A stretch of DNA of 64,000 nucleotides from CAVZVW01 sp963778845 (GTDB lineage Bacteria; Actinomycetota; Actinomycetes; Actinomycetales; Kineosporiaceae): contig CAVZVW010000005.1 in NCBI GenBank assembly GCA_963778845.1, forward strand, positions 372,001 through 436,000, read 5' to 3'. A program made the position numbers and the translations under genes. The notes under the pieces were generated by a model, which was not told the DNA's origin, made no database searches, and saw only the letters and a list, made by a program, of their open reading frames with translations. Below, one piece after another: positions 1 to 8,627 of this stretch (its first letter is position 1; every line of letters begins with the position of its first letter).

Positions 1-1143
1 CGGTGACGCGGGCAAGGGCCGCGGTGCGGTCGGCGTCCTCGAGCTTGCCCCGCTGGACGGCCTTCTCCAGGCTCTTGGCCACCCCCGCCTTGACCTTGTC
101 GACCTTGTCCGCCGCGCGGGCGACGAACAGCACGTCGAAGCCGCCCTTGGCGAACACCTCGACGATGCCGGTGGCCATGGTGCCGGACCCGACCACCCCG
201 ACCCGCCGGACGTCGCGCACACCCGCGCTCACGCCGTCCTCCGCGGGGGTCAGCCCGTCGGGCTCGACCGCCGACGACCCCGGCGATGCGTAGGCGTAGA
301 AGCCGCGGCCGCTCTTGCGCCCGCGCAAGCCCGCAGTCACCATCTGCTTGAGCACAGGCGTGGGCGCGTGCAGGCGGTCGCGACCCTGCCGGTACATCGT
401 GTCGAGGATCTCGTAGGCGGTGTCGAGGCCGATGAGGTCCATCAGGGCCAGCGGCCCCATGGGGAGCCCACAGCCGAGCTGCATGGCCGCGTCGATGTCC
501 TCGCGGCTGGCGTAGTGCTGCTCGTACATCGACACCGCGTGGTTGAGGTAGCCGAACAGCAGGGCGTTGGCGATGAACCCCGCCTTGTCGCCGACCACGA
601 CGGGCTAGCTTGCCGAGACGCTCGGCCAGCGCCACGACGTCGTCGACCACCACCTGGTCGGTGACGACGGTGCGGATCACCTCGACGAACTTCTGCACGG
701 GGGCGGGGTTGAAGAAGTGCAGGCCGAGCACCCGGCGAGGGGTCGTGCGTGGCGACCGAGATCTCGGTGACGGACAGGCTCGAGGTGTTGGTGGCGAGCA
801 CTGTCTGCGGTGAGCAGATCGTGTCGAGCTTGCCGAAGATCTCCCGCTTGAGGTCGAGGCTCTCGGGCACGGCCTCCACCACGAGCTGTGCCGCACCGAC
901 GTCCTCGAGGCTGGACGTGAACGTGATGCGCCCGATGAGGTCGGCCTGCTCCTGCACCGAGAGCTTGCCCCGCGCGACGGCGCGGCCGGTCGACGTCTCG
1001 ACGTGCCCGCGGCCGATCGCGACCGCCTCCGGCCCGGCCTCCACGGCGATGACGTCCAGCCCGTTGCGGCTGAGGACCTCGGCGATCCCGGCGCCCATCG
1101 TGCCAAGCCCGACCACACCCACGGTACGGATCTCGCGCGCCAT
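1..1143 (-). CDS. 3-hydroxyacyl-CoA dehydrogenase, tandem two-unit form (partial, frameshifted)
   Basis: NAD-dependent oxidation of 3-hydroxyacyl-CoA in beta-oxidation or butyryl/PHB metabolism. The start at 1143 begins MAREIRTVGVVGLG, with the Rossmann glycine motif GLGTMGAG near residues 12-19, followed by the family signature HFFNPAP and the C-terminal helical domain. A second Rossmann start (RRVGVVGSGTMATG) appears around position 190, so the protein has two 3HCDH units in tandem, a known long actinobacterial form. The 3' end lies outside the window. Reading continuity breaks near 740 (just before LGLHFFNPAP) and near 605 (GKL to VVVGDKAG), and family sequence resumes in another frame each time. 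I treat these as indel errors, but a true pseudogene is possible. Confidence 0.85.
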
Positions 1144-1312
1144 CCACGTCCTCCTCGCCTGACCGGCTGCCCGACCCGGGCGCCTGCTCTCGGCGCCTGC
1201 TCTCAGCACCCGACCTCGGCAGTCTGGCAGAGGCGTGGGGCACGGGTCAGCGGCGCGGGTGTCGCACGGGCCACACCCCCGCGAGCACTCCGAGCGGGTT
1301 ACCCTCACGGTC

Positions 1313-2008
1313 GTGCGTCTGGTCATCGCCCGCTGCTCGGTGGACTACGCCGGTCGCCTGTCGGCGCACCTGCCCCTGGCCACGAGGCTGCTGGTGGTCA
1401 AGGCCGACGGCAGCGTGCTGGTGCACTCCGACGGCGGCTCGTACAAGCCGCTGAACTGGATGAGCCCGCCGTGCAGGCTGACCCGCAGCGAGCCCGACGA
1501 CGAGGCGCTCGCGGCGGGGGTGAGCGAGGTCTGGACCGTTCAGCACGCCAAGTCCGACGACCGCCTGGTGGTCCATGTGCACGAGGTGCTGCACGACGTC
1601 GTCCAGGACCTCGGTCAGGATCCCGGCCTGGTGAAGGACGGCGTCGAGGCGCACCTGCAGGAGCTGCTCGCCGAGCAGGTGAGCACGTTCGGGCCCGGGT
1701 ACAGCCTCGTGCGGCGTGAGTACCCCACGGCCATCGGACCGGTGGACCTGCTGCTGCGCGACGCGCAGGGGGCCACTGTCGCCGTCGAGGTCAAGCGCCG
1801 CGGGGAGATCGACGGGGTCGAGCAGCTCACCCGCTATCTCGAGCTGCTCAACCGCGACAGCCTGCTGGCCCCGGTGACCGGGGTGTTCGCCGCGCAGGAG
1901 ATCAAGCCGCAGGCGAGGGTGCTGGCGACCGACCGCGGCATCCGGTGCCTGCTGGTCGACTACGCCGCGCTGCGGGGCCACGACACCGGCGAGCACCGGC
2001 TGTTCTGA
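1313..2008 (+). CDS. nucS: Endonuclease NucS (EndoMS), mismatch-specific
   Basis: Cuts both strands at mismatched base pairs; in actinobacteria it replaces MutS/MutL repair. The 231-residue product matches the usual length. The nuclease core shows GPVDLLLRD and VAVEVKRRGEIDG, giving the Asp, Glu and Lys of the RecB-like active site, then a QLTRYLELL helix. The C-terminus HRLF fits the beta-clamp-binding tail known in this family. The GTG start at 1313 is preferred over upstream in-frame codons because family similarity begins at VRLVIARCSVDY and a TACCCT hexamer ends 7 nt upstream, consistent with a leaderless transcript. It diverges from the dehydrogenase gene on its left. Confidence 0.96.
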   Translation: MRLVIARCSVDYAGRLSAHLPLATRLLVVKADGSVLVHSDGGSYKPLNWMSPPCRLTRSEPDDEALAAGVSEVWTVQHAKSDDRLVVHVHEVLHDVVQDLGQDPGLVKDGVEAHLQELLAEQVSTFGPGYSLVRREYPTAIGPVDLLLRDAQGATVAVEVKRRGEIDGVEQLTRYLELLNRDSLLAPVTGVFAAQEIKPQARVLATDRGIRCLLVDYAALRGHDTGEHRLF

Positions 2009-2042
2009 GCCGAGGCGTGCGCCCTGATGCCAGAATCGGCGC

Positions 2043-3227
2043 GTGACCACGACCCACCACGGCCTGCGCCACCGTCCCGACTTCGACGTCACCGACGCCG
2101 ACCTGCGTGCCACCGGGTCGGTGAAGTGGACGTGGCCGGCCGCGGACGTGCTGCCGGCGTGGGTCGCCGAGATCGACGTGCGCACGTGCCCGGTGGTGCT
2201 GGACGCCGTCCGCGATGCCCTCGAGCGCGGCGCCGTCGGCTACCCGGCCCGCGACGCTGACACGGCACTGCCGGAGGCGACTGCAGGGTTCCTCGAGCGC
2301 CGTTTCGGCTGGAGCGTTGACCCGGCCCGCGTGGTGCTCTGCGGCGATGTGATGGCAGGCATCCGGCTCGTGCTGGACGTGCTCTGCGAGCGCGCGGGCG
2401 TCGTCGTCCCGGTGCCGTCCTACCCGCCCTTCCTGGACGTCGTGCCGCTGACCGGACGGCCGCTGGTCCCTGTGGCATGCGTGCGCGACGCAGCGGGCCG
2501 GCACGCCCTCGACCTCGAGGCGATCGACGACGCCCTGGCCGCCGGCGCGCGGACGGTGCTGCTGGCGCAGCCGCACAACCCGCTCGGCAGGGCCTTCGAG
2601 CCGGCCGAGCTGGCGGCCCTGCGCGACGTCGTCCTACGCCATGGAGCCCGCGTGGTCAGCGACGAGGTGCACGCCCCCCTCGTGCTGCCGGGCGCCGTCC
2701 ACACGCCGTACGCGAGCCTGGAGGGAACCGAGGGGCACGTCACGACGGTGGTCGCGGCCAGCAAGGCGTGGAACTTCCCGGGGCTGAAGTGCGCACAGGT
2801 CGTGCCGGGCAGCGGCGCGGACCTCGCGGCGCTTCGCGGGGTGGTGCACGTGGCCAACCACGGGACGTCGTCGCTGGGGATCGTGGCCTCCACGGCCGCC
2901 TACGACGACGGGGAGCCGTGGCTCGACGCGTTGGTGGATCACCTCGACGACCAGCGCCGGCTCTTCACGCACCTGCTCGCCACCCGGCTGCCGGCCGTCA
3001 CGTGGACGCCGGCCGAGGCGACCTACCTGGCCTGGGTAGATGCGCGCGCGACCGGGCAGGCCGACCCCGCCGCCGCCGCGCTCGAGCGCGGCCGGGTGAT
3101 GGTGAGCCCGGGGCGCGACTTCGGCGGCGAGACGTACACCGGCTTCGTCCGGGTCAACCTGGCGACGTCGCCGGAGCGGCTCGAGCGCGTCGTGGACCGG
3201 CTGTCGACAGCCTGGCCGACCACCTGA
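2043..3227 (+). CDS. PLP-dependent aminotransferase / cystathionine beta-lyase, MalY/PatB type
   Basis: Fold-type I PLP enzyme of 394 residues, expected to act as a C-S lyase on cystathionine or cysteine conjugates, or as an aminotransferase. Near the N-terminus is WVAEIDV, typical of MalY/PatB. PHNPLGR is the cofactor-contacting Asn region, SDEVHAPL carries the Asp that binds the pyridine nitrogen, and SKAWNFPGLK carries the Schiff-base lysine. The C-terminal small domain ends with FVRVNLATS. GTG start at 2043; CAGAAT sits 6 nt upstream. It follows nucS by 34 nt and converges with meaA across a long palindrome. The substrate cannot be set from sequence. Confidence 0.9.
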   Translation: MTTTHHGLRHRPDFDVTDADLRATGSVKWTWPAADVLPAWVAEIDVRTCPVVLDAVRDALERGAVGYPARDADTALPEATAGFLERRFGWSVDPARVVLCGDVMAGIRLVLDVLCERAGVVVPVPSYPPFLDVVPLTGRPLVPVACVRDAAGRHALDLEAIDDALAAGARTVLLAQPHNPLGRAFEPAELAALRDVVLRHGARVVSDEVHAPLVLPGAVHTPYASLEGTEGHVTTVVAASKAWNFPGLKCAQVVPGSGADLAALRGVVHVANHGTSSLGIVASTAAYDDGEPWLDALVDHLDDQRRLFTHLLATRLPAVTWTPAEATYLAWVDARATGQADPAAAALERGRVMVSPGRDFGGETYTGFVRVNLATSPERLERVVDRLSTAWPTT

Positions 3228-3233
3228 CCCCCC

Positions 3234-3312
3234 CTCGTGCGCGATCTCTGGTGGGGTTGTGGTCCCCAAGCTCGCTTGTGGGGACCACAACCCTCCAGAG
3301 GTCGCTCACGAG
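3234..3312. terminator. Long near-perfect inverted repeat between convergent genes
   Basis: Two arms of about 38 nt (3234-3271 and 3275-3312) are nearly exact reverse complements around a 3-nt loop. The inner arms read GTGGTCCCCAAG and CTTGTGGGGACCAC. The element fills the gap between the stop at 3227 on the plus strand and the stop at 3316 on the minus strand, so it is placed to end both transcripts. There is no T-tract on either side. Confidence 0.75.
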
Positions 3313-3315
3313 AGG

Positions 3316-5361
3316 TCAGAGCCCGGGGAGGCGGTGGGCGCGCCGGATCTCGCGCACCACAGCGGCCATCACCTTCGTGAGGTCGTAGTCCTTGGGTGTG
3401 AAGACCACCGCCACCCCCTCGTCGAGCAGCGCGCGCGCGTCCTCGGGCGGGATGATGCCGCCGACGACGAGGGGGACGTCGTCCAGCCCGCCGGCGCGCA
3501 GCCCCGCGAGGATCTGCGGCACGAGCCGGAGGTGGGACCCCGACAGGATCGAGACGCCGACGCAGTGCACGCCCTCGGCCACCGCCGCGGCGACGATCTG
3601 CGCGGGCGTGAGCCGGATGCCCTGGTAGACCACCTCGAAGCCGACGTCGCGGGCACGCACGGCCACCTGCTCGGCCCCGTTGGAGTGCCCGTCCAGCCCA
3701 GGCTTGGCCACGAGCAGGCGCAGCCGGCCGCCGACCTCCTCCCCTGTGCGGCGCACCGCCTCGCGCACGGCGGCCAGCTCCGGTCCGCCCTCCCCGCCCC
3801 CGAGGTCAGCCGCCGCCCCGACGCCTGCGGACCCGGTGACGCCGGTGGGCGCCCGGTACTCCCCGAACACCTCGCGCAGCGCCCCGGCCCACTCCCCCGT
3901 CGTGACCCCGGACCGGGCACACTCCAACGTCGCCGTCATGAGGTTCACGGTGCCCGCGGCGTCGGCCCGAAGCTGGGCCAACGCCGACTGCGCGGCCTCG
4001 CGCCCCGAGGCAGTTGCGTCGCGCTTCGCCCTCCAGGCCCGCACGGCCTCCACCGCCCGCGCCTCGACCTCGGGGTCGACCGCCTGGACGGCTGTGGCGA
4101 GGTCGGCGGTCAAAGGCGACGGCTCGGTCTCCACGAAGCGGTTGACCCCCACAACCACCTGGGAGACGGCCTCGATGCGGCGCAGCCGCCGCGCGTGGGA
4201 GGCGACCAACGCCGCCTTGAGGTACCCGCTCTCCACCGCCGCGACAGCGCCACCCATCGCCTGGACGCGCTCGATCTCGGCGCGCGCGCCGTCCAGGATC
4301 TCGTCGGTCTTCTCGCGAACCACGGGCGAACCCTCGACGAGGTCGGGGTACTCGAGCAGGTCGGACTCGAACGCCAGCACCTGCTGCGCCCGTAGCGACC
4401 ACTGCTGGTCCCACGGCCGGGGCAGGCCGAGCGCCTCGTTCCACGCCGGCAGCTGGACGGCGCGCGCGCGAGCCCCCCGCGACAGGGTGACGCCCAGCAT
4501 CTCCAGCACGATGCGCACGACGTTGTTCTCGGGCTGCGCCTCGGTCAGGCCGAGGGAGTTCACCTGCACGCCGTAGCGGAAGCGTCGCCGGCGCTCGTCC
4601 GTGACGCCGTAGCGGTCACGCGTCAGCTCCTCCCACAGCTGGGCGAACGCGCGCATCTTGCACATCTCCTCGACGAAGCGCACGCCGGCGTTGACGAAGA
4701 AGGAGATGCGCGCGACGACGTCACCGAAGTGCTCCGGCGCGACCTGGCCGCCGTCGCGGACGGCGTCGAGCACCGCGATCGCCGTGCACATCGCGAAGGC
4801 GACCTCCTGCACCGGCGTGGCGCCGGCCTCCTGGAGGTGGTAGCTGCAGATGTTGACGGGGTTCCACTGCGGCATGGTCGTGACCGTGTACGCGACCAGG
4901 TCGGCGGTCAGCCGCATCGAGGGACCGGGCGGGAAGATATAGGTCCCACGCGAGAGGTACTCCTTGATGATGTCGTTCTGGGTCGTCCCGGCCAGGGCGC
5001 CGACGGGCGCGCCCTGCTCCTCGGCCACCACCTGATAGAGCGCCAGCAGCCACATCGCGGTCGCGTTGATCGTCATCGACGTGTTCGTGCCCGACAGGGG
5101 GATGCCGTCGAAGAGCGCTCGCAGGTCGGCGATGGTCGCGACGGGCACCCCGACCCGGCCGACCTCACCCGCCGCGCGCGCTCCGTCCGGGTCGTACCCG
5201 GTCTGGGTCGGCAGGTCGAAGGCCACGGACAGCCCGGTCTGCCCCTTCGCCAGGTTGCGCCGGAAGAGGGCGTTGGACTCCACGGGGCTCGAGTGGCCGG
5301 CGTAGGTGCGCATGACCCACGCAGGGTCACGGCGAGGGACGTCGCCTTCGGGGGTGGGCAT
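3316..5361 (-). CDS. meaA: B12-dependent acyl-CoA mutase, MeaA type (ethylmalonyl/methylmalonyl-CoA mutase-like)
   Basis: Adenosylcobalamin-dependent carbon-skeleton rearrangement of acyl-CoAs; MeaA members are ethylmalonyl-CoA mutases or close relatives. The 681-residue chain carries a TIM-barrel mutase domain (LSVAFDLPTQTGYD near residue 45, GTTQNDIIKEY near 125) fused to a C-terminal cobalamin-binding domain with the DGHSNG motif that supplies the Co-ligating His, then GVSILSGSH and LVVGGIIP. The ATG at 5361 is chosen because AGGAGG sits 6 nt upstream; an in-frame codon at 5379 lacks such a site. It is in-frame throughout. The PduO-type adenosyltransferase at 8004 could supply its cofactor. 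Confidence 0.92.
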   Translation of the reverse strand: MPTPEGDVPRRDPAWVMRTYAGHSSPVESNALFRRNLAKGQTGLSVAFDLPTQTGYDPDGARAAGEVGRVGVPVATIADLRALFDGIPLSGTNTSMTINATAMWLLALYQVVAEEQGAPVGALAGTTQNDIIKEYLSRGTYIFPPGPSMRLTADLVAYTVTTMPQWNPVNICSYHLQEAGATPVQEVAFAMCTAIAVLDAVRDGGQVAPEHFGDVVARISFFVNAGVRFVEEMCKMRAFAQLWEELTRDRYGVTDERRRRFRYGVQVNSLGLTEAQPENNVVRIVLEMLGVTLSRGARARAVQLPAWNEALGLPRPWDQQWSLRAQQVLAFESDLLEYPDLVEGSPVVREKTDEILDGARAEIERVQAMGGAVAAVESGYLKAALVASHARRLRRIEAVSQVVVGVNRFVETEPSPLTADLATAVQAVDPEVEARAVEAVRAWRAKRDATASGREAAQSALAQLRADAAGTVNLMTATLECARSGVTTGEWAGALREVFGEYRAPTGVTGSAGVGAAADLGGGEGGPELAAVREAVRRTGEEVGGRLRLLVAKPGLDGHSNGAEQVAVRARDVGFEVVYQGIRLTPAQIVAAAVAEGVHCVGVSILSGSHLRLVPQILAGLRAGGLDDVPLVVGGIIPPEDARALLDEGVAVVFTPKDYDLTKVMAAVVREIRRAHRLPGL

Positions 5362-5549
5362 CGGGGCCTCCTGCACCACGGACCGGGCGGTTGCAGCGAG
5401 GCTACCCAGTCCCCCGCCCGCCCGGGGCGCGCTCAGCCGTGAGCGCCGTCACGCCGCCGTGGCGCCATCGGGCGCCACCCGGGGCCCGAGCCGGGAGGGT
5501 GCTGACGAGGACGTGGCCTTCGACCACGGCTCGCTCATCCACGGCCTGC

Positions 5550-5879
5550 TCAGCCGAGGACGGCCGGGTCCGGGTCGAGGGTCAGCACCCTGTGGAGGCG
5601 CGTGGCCTTGATGAGGCGGGCTTCGCGAGGGGCCACGCCGGTGAGCACGACCCGGCGACCGTTCTTGACCGCGCGACGCTGCGCACCGACCAGCACGCCC
5701 AGCCCGGGAGCGTCCCAGATCTCGAGACGGTCGACGCGGACCACCAGGTCGCCGACACCGTCGTCGAGCGCGCTGTGCAGCGCGGCGCGGGCAGCCGGTG
5801 AGGTGTGCACGTCCAGCCGCCCGCCCAGCGCGAGCTCATGACCCCGGCACACCACCTCGATGTCCAGTCCCGGTCCCAT
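5550..5879 (-). CDS. STAS-domain protein (anti-sigma factor antagonist-like) without phospho-Ser
   Basis: 109-residue single STAS domain of the SpoIIAA/RsbV kind, normally a partner-switching protein that binds an anti-sigma kinase. The fold pattern is clear (LALGGRLDVHTS, VVRVDRLEIWDAPGLGVLV). The canonical phosphorylation loop DSSG reads DAPG here, so both serines are absent and kinase-controlled switching is unlikely. Start at 5879 follows a G-rich ribosome-binding site. No anti-sigma kinase or sigma factor gene lies next to it; its neighbours are meaA and a TetR regulator. Confidence 0.85.
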   Translation of the reverse strand: MGPGLDIEVVCRGHELALGGRLDVHTSPAARAALHSALDDGVGDLVVRVDRLEIWDAPGLGVLVGAQRRAVKNGRRVVLTGVAPREARLIKATRLHRVLTLDPDPAVLG

Positions 5880-5999
5880 GTCGGCCCCCCTTCGTCCTCG
5901 CACCCTCACAGGACGCGTAGCGGGGCGAAACGGTTGCATCCCACCAGTCAGCGGCCACTGTGTGTGGTGCCACAGTAACTCAAGGTTAGACCGACGAGA

Positions 6000-6617
6000 T
6001 CATCCGCGGCTACGGACACGCCTGAGCCGTCGCATCGGTGGGGCGATCCGGTCCAGCTGCGCCGCTACTACCGACCCGGCCTGGCTCAGCGGCCGTGCAC
6101 CGCCGTGCAGCAGTGCGCCAAGCACCGCGCCGTCGACGAGGGCGAGGACGGCGCGCGCGCCGGAGGGATCTCGCCCCGCCGCTCGCAGCACGCGGGCGAC
6201 CAGCACCGACTGCGCCTGGGACCGCCCGGCCGACACGCCGGCGAGGGCGCCAGGGCCGGCTGCGGCGAGGGAGGTCTCGAAGCGAGCGAGCACCCGGTCG
6301 CGCTGCGGACGCCCCTGCGGCGCATGCACCATGGTCACCAGCAGGCTCGCGACGGACCGGGCGGTGCCGGGGGCGGCCCGCGCGGCGAGCGCCCGCGCGG
6401 CGTCCAGGTCCTCCTCGGCCAGGGTCTCGGCGACCTCGGCAAGCAGGGTGGCGATGTCGCGGAAGTAGTACATGGTCGAGGCCAGAGGAACGCCGGCGCG
6501 GGTGGCGACACCGCGGGCCGTCACCGCGGCCGGCCCTCCTTCGACGAGCAGGTCCCGCGCCGCGTGCACGATCTCGACGCGTCGCGCCTGTCCCTTGACC
6601 GTCGAACCGCCGCTCAT
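6000..6617 (-). CDS. TetR/AcrR family transcriptional regulator
   Basis: 205-residue DNA-binding repressor type. The N-terminal helix-turn-helix spans about residues 12-57 (RRVEIVHAARDLL, VATRAGVPLASTMYYF), a standard TetR layout, followed by an all-helical ligand domain. The ATG at 6617 is favoured by GGGAGG just upstream. It lies about 70 nt downstream of murA on the same strand, so it may be co-transcribed or have its own promoter. The ligand and target genes cannot be inferred. Confidence 0.88.
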   Translation of the reverse strand: MSGGSTVKGQARRVEIVHAARDLLVEGGPAAVTARGVATRAGVPLASTMYYFRDIATLLAEVAETLAEEDLDAARALAARAAPGTARSVASLLVTMVHAPQGRPQRDRVLARFETSLAAAGPGALAGVSAGRSQAQSVLVARVLRAAGRDPSGARAVLALVDGAVLGALLHGGARPLSQAGSVVAAQLDRIAPPMRRLRRVRSRG

Positions 6618-6686
6618 GACCACCTCCCGATGGCTGGCTCCCTGTCACGCACCGACGTCCTCGGCGATCGCGACGCCCGATCGGCG

Positions 6687-7967
6687 TCAGCCGTACGCCG
6701 GGGCCGGGACGCTTTCCCGGTACACCTGGGCACCCAGGCCTCTGAGGGTCCGGTCGAAGCCGCAGTACCCGCGGTCGACGTGGCCGCTGCCGTGGACGAT
6801 CGTCTGCCCCTCGGCGACCAGGCCCGCGAGCACCAGCGCCGCCCCCGCGCGGATGTCGTGCGCCTCCACCGGGGCGGCCGAGAGCCGGGGGACGCCTCGC
6901 ACGAACGCGTGATGGCCGTCCACCCGCACGTCGGCACCCAACCGGGCGACCTCCTGGACGAAGCGGAAGCGGGCCTCGAACAGGTTCTCGGTGACCATCG
7001 CCACCCCCTCGGCGACGGCGTCGAGGGCGATGACGAAAGGCTGGAGGTCGGTGGGGAACCCCGGGTACGGGAGAGTCGCGACGTCGACGGCCCGCGGCCG
7101 CTCCGGACCCTGCACCCGAAACCCGTCTCGGGACTCGCTCACCTGCGCACCGGCGAGGGTGAGCTTGTCCAGCACCATGCCCAGATGGCCGCTCTCCCCG
7201 TTGTGGACATCGATGTCGCCGCCGGTGATCGCGGCGGCGAAGGCCCAGGTGCCGGCCACGACACGGTCGGGGACGACGCGGTGCTCCACCGCCGTGAGGC
7301 CCTCGACGCCGCTCACGACCAGGGTGGAGGTGCCCACACCGTCGATCCGGGCTCCCATGCGTCGCAGCATCAGGCACAGGTCCACGATCTCGGGCTCGCG
7401 GGCGACGTTGTCGAGCACCGTCTCCCCGCGCGCCCGGACCGCGGCCATCAGCAGGTTCTCGCTGGCGCCGACGCTGGGGAACTCCAGCCGGATGTGCGCC
7501 CCTCGCAGGCCATCCGGTGCGTGCGCCACGAGGAAGCCGTGGTCGACGTGGATCTCCGCGCCGAGGGCCACGAGCCCGCTCACGTGCAGGTCGAGCCCTC
7601 GCGACCCGATCGCGTCGCCGCCGGGCAGGGCGACGTCGGCTACGCCACAGCGTGCCAGCAGCGGACCGAGCACGCTGATGGAGGCGCGCATCGCCCGCAC
7701 CAGGTCGTAGTCGGCCCGGTGCCGCGGTGCCGGCGGGACGTCGACCGTGACGACGCCGCGCTCGGCCACGTGCTCCACGCAGCAGCCCAGGCGGCGCAGG
7801 AGGTCAGCCATGATGCGAACGTCGATGATGTCCGGGACGTCGAGCAGGGTGGTCCGTCCCTCGGCCAGCAGTGCTGCCGCCATGAGCTTCAGCGCGCTGT
7901 TCTTGGCCCCCGGCACGCGGACCGCCCCGGTGAGCCGGGTGCCCCCGACCACCCGGAACGCCTCCAC
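6687..7967 (-). CDS. murA: UDP-N-acetylglucosamine 1-carboxyvinyltransferase MurA
   Basis: First committed step of peptidoglycan precursor synthesis: transfers enolpyruvate from PEP to UDP-GlcNAc in the cytoplasm. 426 residues with the family start VVGGTRLTGAVRVPGAKNSALKLM. The active-site loop that is GGC-T-IGAR in E. coli reads GGDAIGSR, so the fosfomycin-target cysteine is aspartate, as in mycobacterial MurA. The GTG start at 7967 is set by the family N-terminus and a TAGGAT hexamer 7 nt upstream. It diverges from the adenosyltransferase gene with only 36 nt between the start codons. Confidence 0.96.
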   Translation of the reverse strand: MEAFRVVGGTRLTGAVRVPGAKNSALKLMAAALLAEGRTTLLDVPDIIDVRIMADLLRRLGCCVEHVAERGVVTVDVPPAPRHRADYDLVRAMRASISVLGPLLARCGVADVALPGGDAIGSRGLDLHVSGLVALGAEIHVDHGFLVAHAPDGLRGAHIRLEFPSVGASENLLMAAVRARGETVLDNVAREPEIVDLCLMLRRMGARIDGVGTSTLVVSGVEGLTAVEHRVVPDRVVAGTWAFAAAITGGDIDVHNGESGHLGMVLDKLTLAGAQVSESRDGFRVQGPERPRAVDVATLPYPGFPTDLQPFVIALDAVAEGVAMVTENLFEARFRFVQEVARLGADVRVDGHHAFVRGVPRLSAAPVEAHDIRAGAALVLAGLVAEGQTIVHGSGHVDRGYCGFDRTLRGLGAQVYRESVPAPAYG

Positions 7968-8003
7968 CCCCCCGATCCTAGGCGCACACGTAGGCTCTCG
8001 TTC
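7968..8003. promoter_or_regulatory. Back-to-back leaderless promoters of murA and the adenosyltransferase gene
   Basis: The 36-nt gap holds TAGGAT on the minus strand (7980-7975), 7 nt before the murA GTG, and TAGGCT on the plus strand (7991-7996), 7 nt before the ATG at 8004. No ribosome-binding site fits in either direction. The -35 region of each promoter must lie inside or beyond the other promoter, so the two are probably not fired at the same moment. Confidence 0.6.
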
Positions 8004-8606
8004 ATGGTGAACCTCACGCGCATCTACACACGGACCGGGGACGACGGGACGACGGCGCTGGGGGACTTCAGCCGGACGAGCAAGACTGACCCGCGCCTGG
8101 CCGCCTACGCCGACGTCGACGAGGCGAACAGCGCGATCGGTGTCGCCGTGGCGGCCGGAGACACTCTCGGCCCCGAGGTCGTCTGCCTGCTGCGCCGAAT
8201 CCAGAACGACCTCTTCGACGTCGGAGCCGACCTGTGCACGCCTTTGAGCGCTGCGCCGGAGCACCCGCCCCTGCGCGTCACCCAGGGGTACATCGACGAC
8301 CTCGAGGCGGCGTGCGACGAGCACAACGCCGGGCTGGCGTCACTGCGCTCGTTCATCCTGCCCGGCGGCAGCCTCGCGGCGGCGCAGCTTCATGTAGCGC
8401 GTACGGTCACGCGCCGTGCCGAGCGCTCCGTCTGGGCCGCGTTGCAGGCGCACGGCACCGCCGATGACGGCGGGGTCAACCCGCTGACCGCGCGCTACCT
8501 GAACCGCCTCAGCGACCTGCTGTTCATCCTCTGCCGAGTCGCGAACGAGGGCCAGGATGTGCTGTGGACCCCAGGCGGGGGACGCCGTCCCGCGCCGGAG
8601 CGCTGA
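8004..8606 (+). CDS. ATP:cob(I)alamin adenosyltransferase, PduO type
   Basis: Adenosylates cob(I)alamin to give coenzyme B12 for mutases such as the MeaA protein 3 kb away. The 200-residue protein begins with the signature VNLTRIYTRTGDDGTT, the ATP-binding N-terminus of PduO/MMAB enzymes. Later features are YADVDEANSAIG, RRIQNDLFDVGADLC, FILPGG and LNRLSDLLFILCR, all standard. The start at 8004 is preceded by TAGGCT at 7 nt, consistent with a leaderless mRNA. Downstream is the repeat region 8643-8850. Confidence 0.95.
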   Translation: MVNLTRIYTRTGDDGTTALGDFSRTSKTDPRLAAYADVDEANSAIGVAVAAGDTLGPEVVCLLRRIQNDLFDVGADLCTPLSAAPEHPPLRVTQGYIDDLEAACDEHNAGLASLRSFILPGGSLAAAQLHVARTVTRRAERSVWAALQAHGTADDGGVNPLTARYLNRLSDLLFILCRVANEGQDVLWTPGGGRRPAPER

Positions 8607-8627
8607 CGCACGGCGCCCCAGCCCTGT

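Noticed and set aside
3234..3312. Palindrome as an insertion-sequence end
   Set aside because: No transposase, no target-site duplication, and it fits exactly between two stop codons.
6105..8606. An 833-codon open frame on the plus strand antisense to murA and the TetR gene
   Set aside because: Only its last 200 codons, the adenosyltransferase, resemble a protein. The rest is the GC-rich shadow of murA, with Arg/His/Gly-rich composition.
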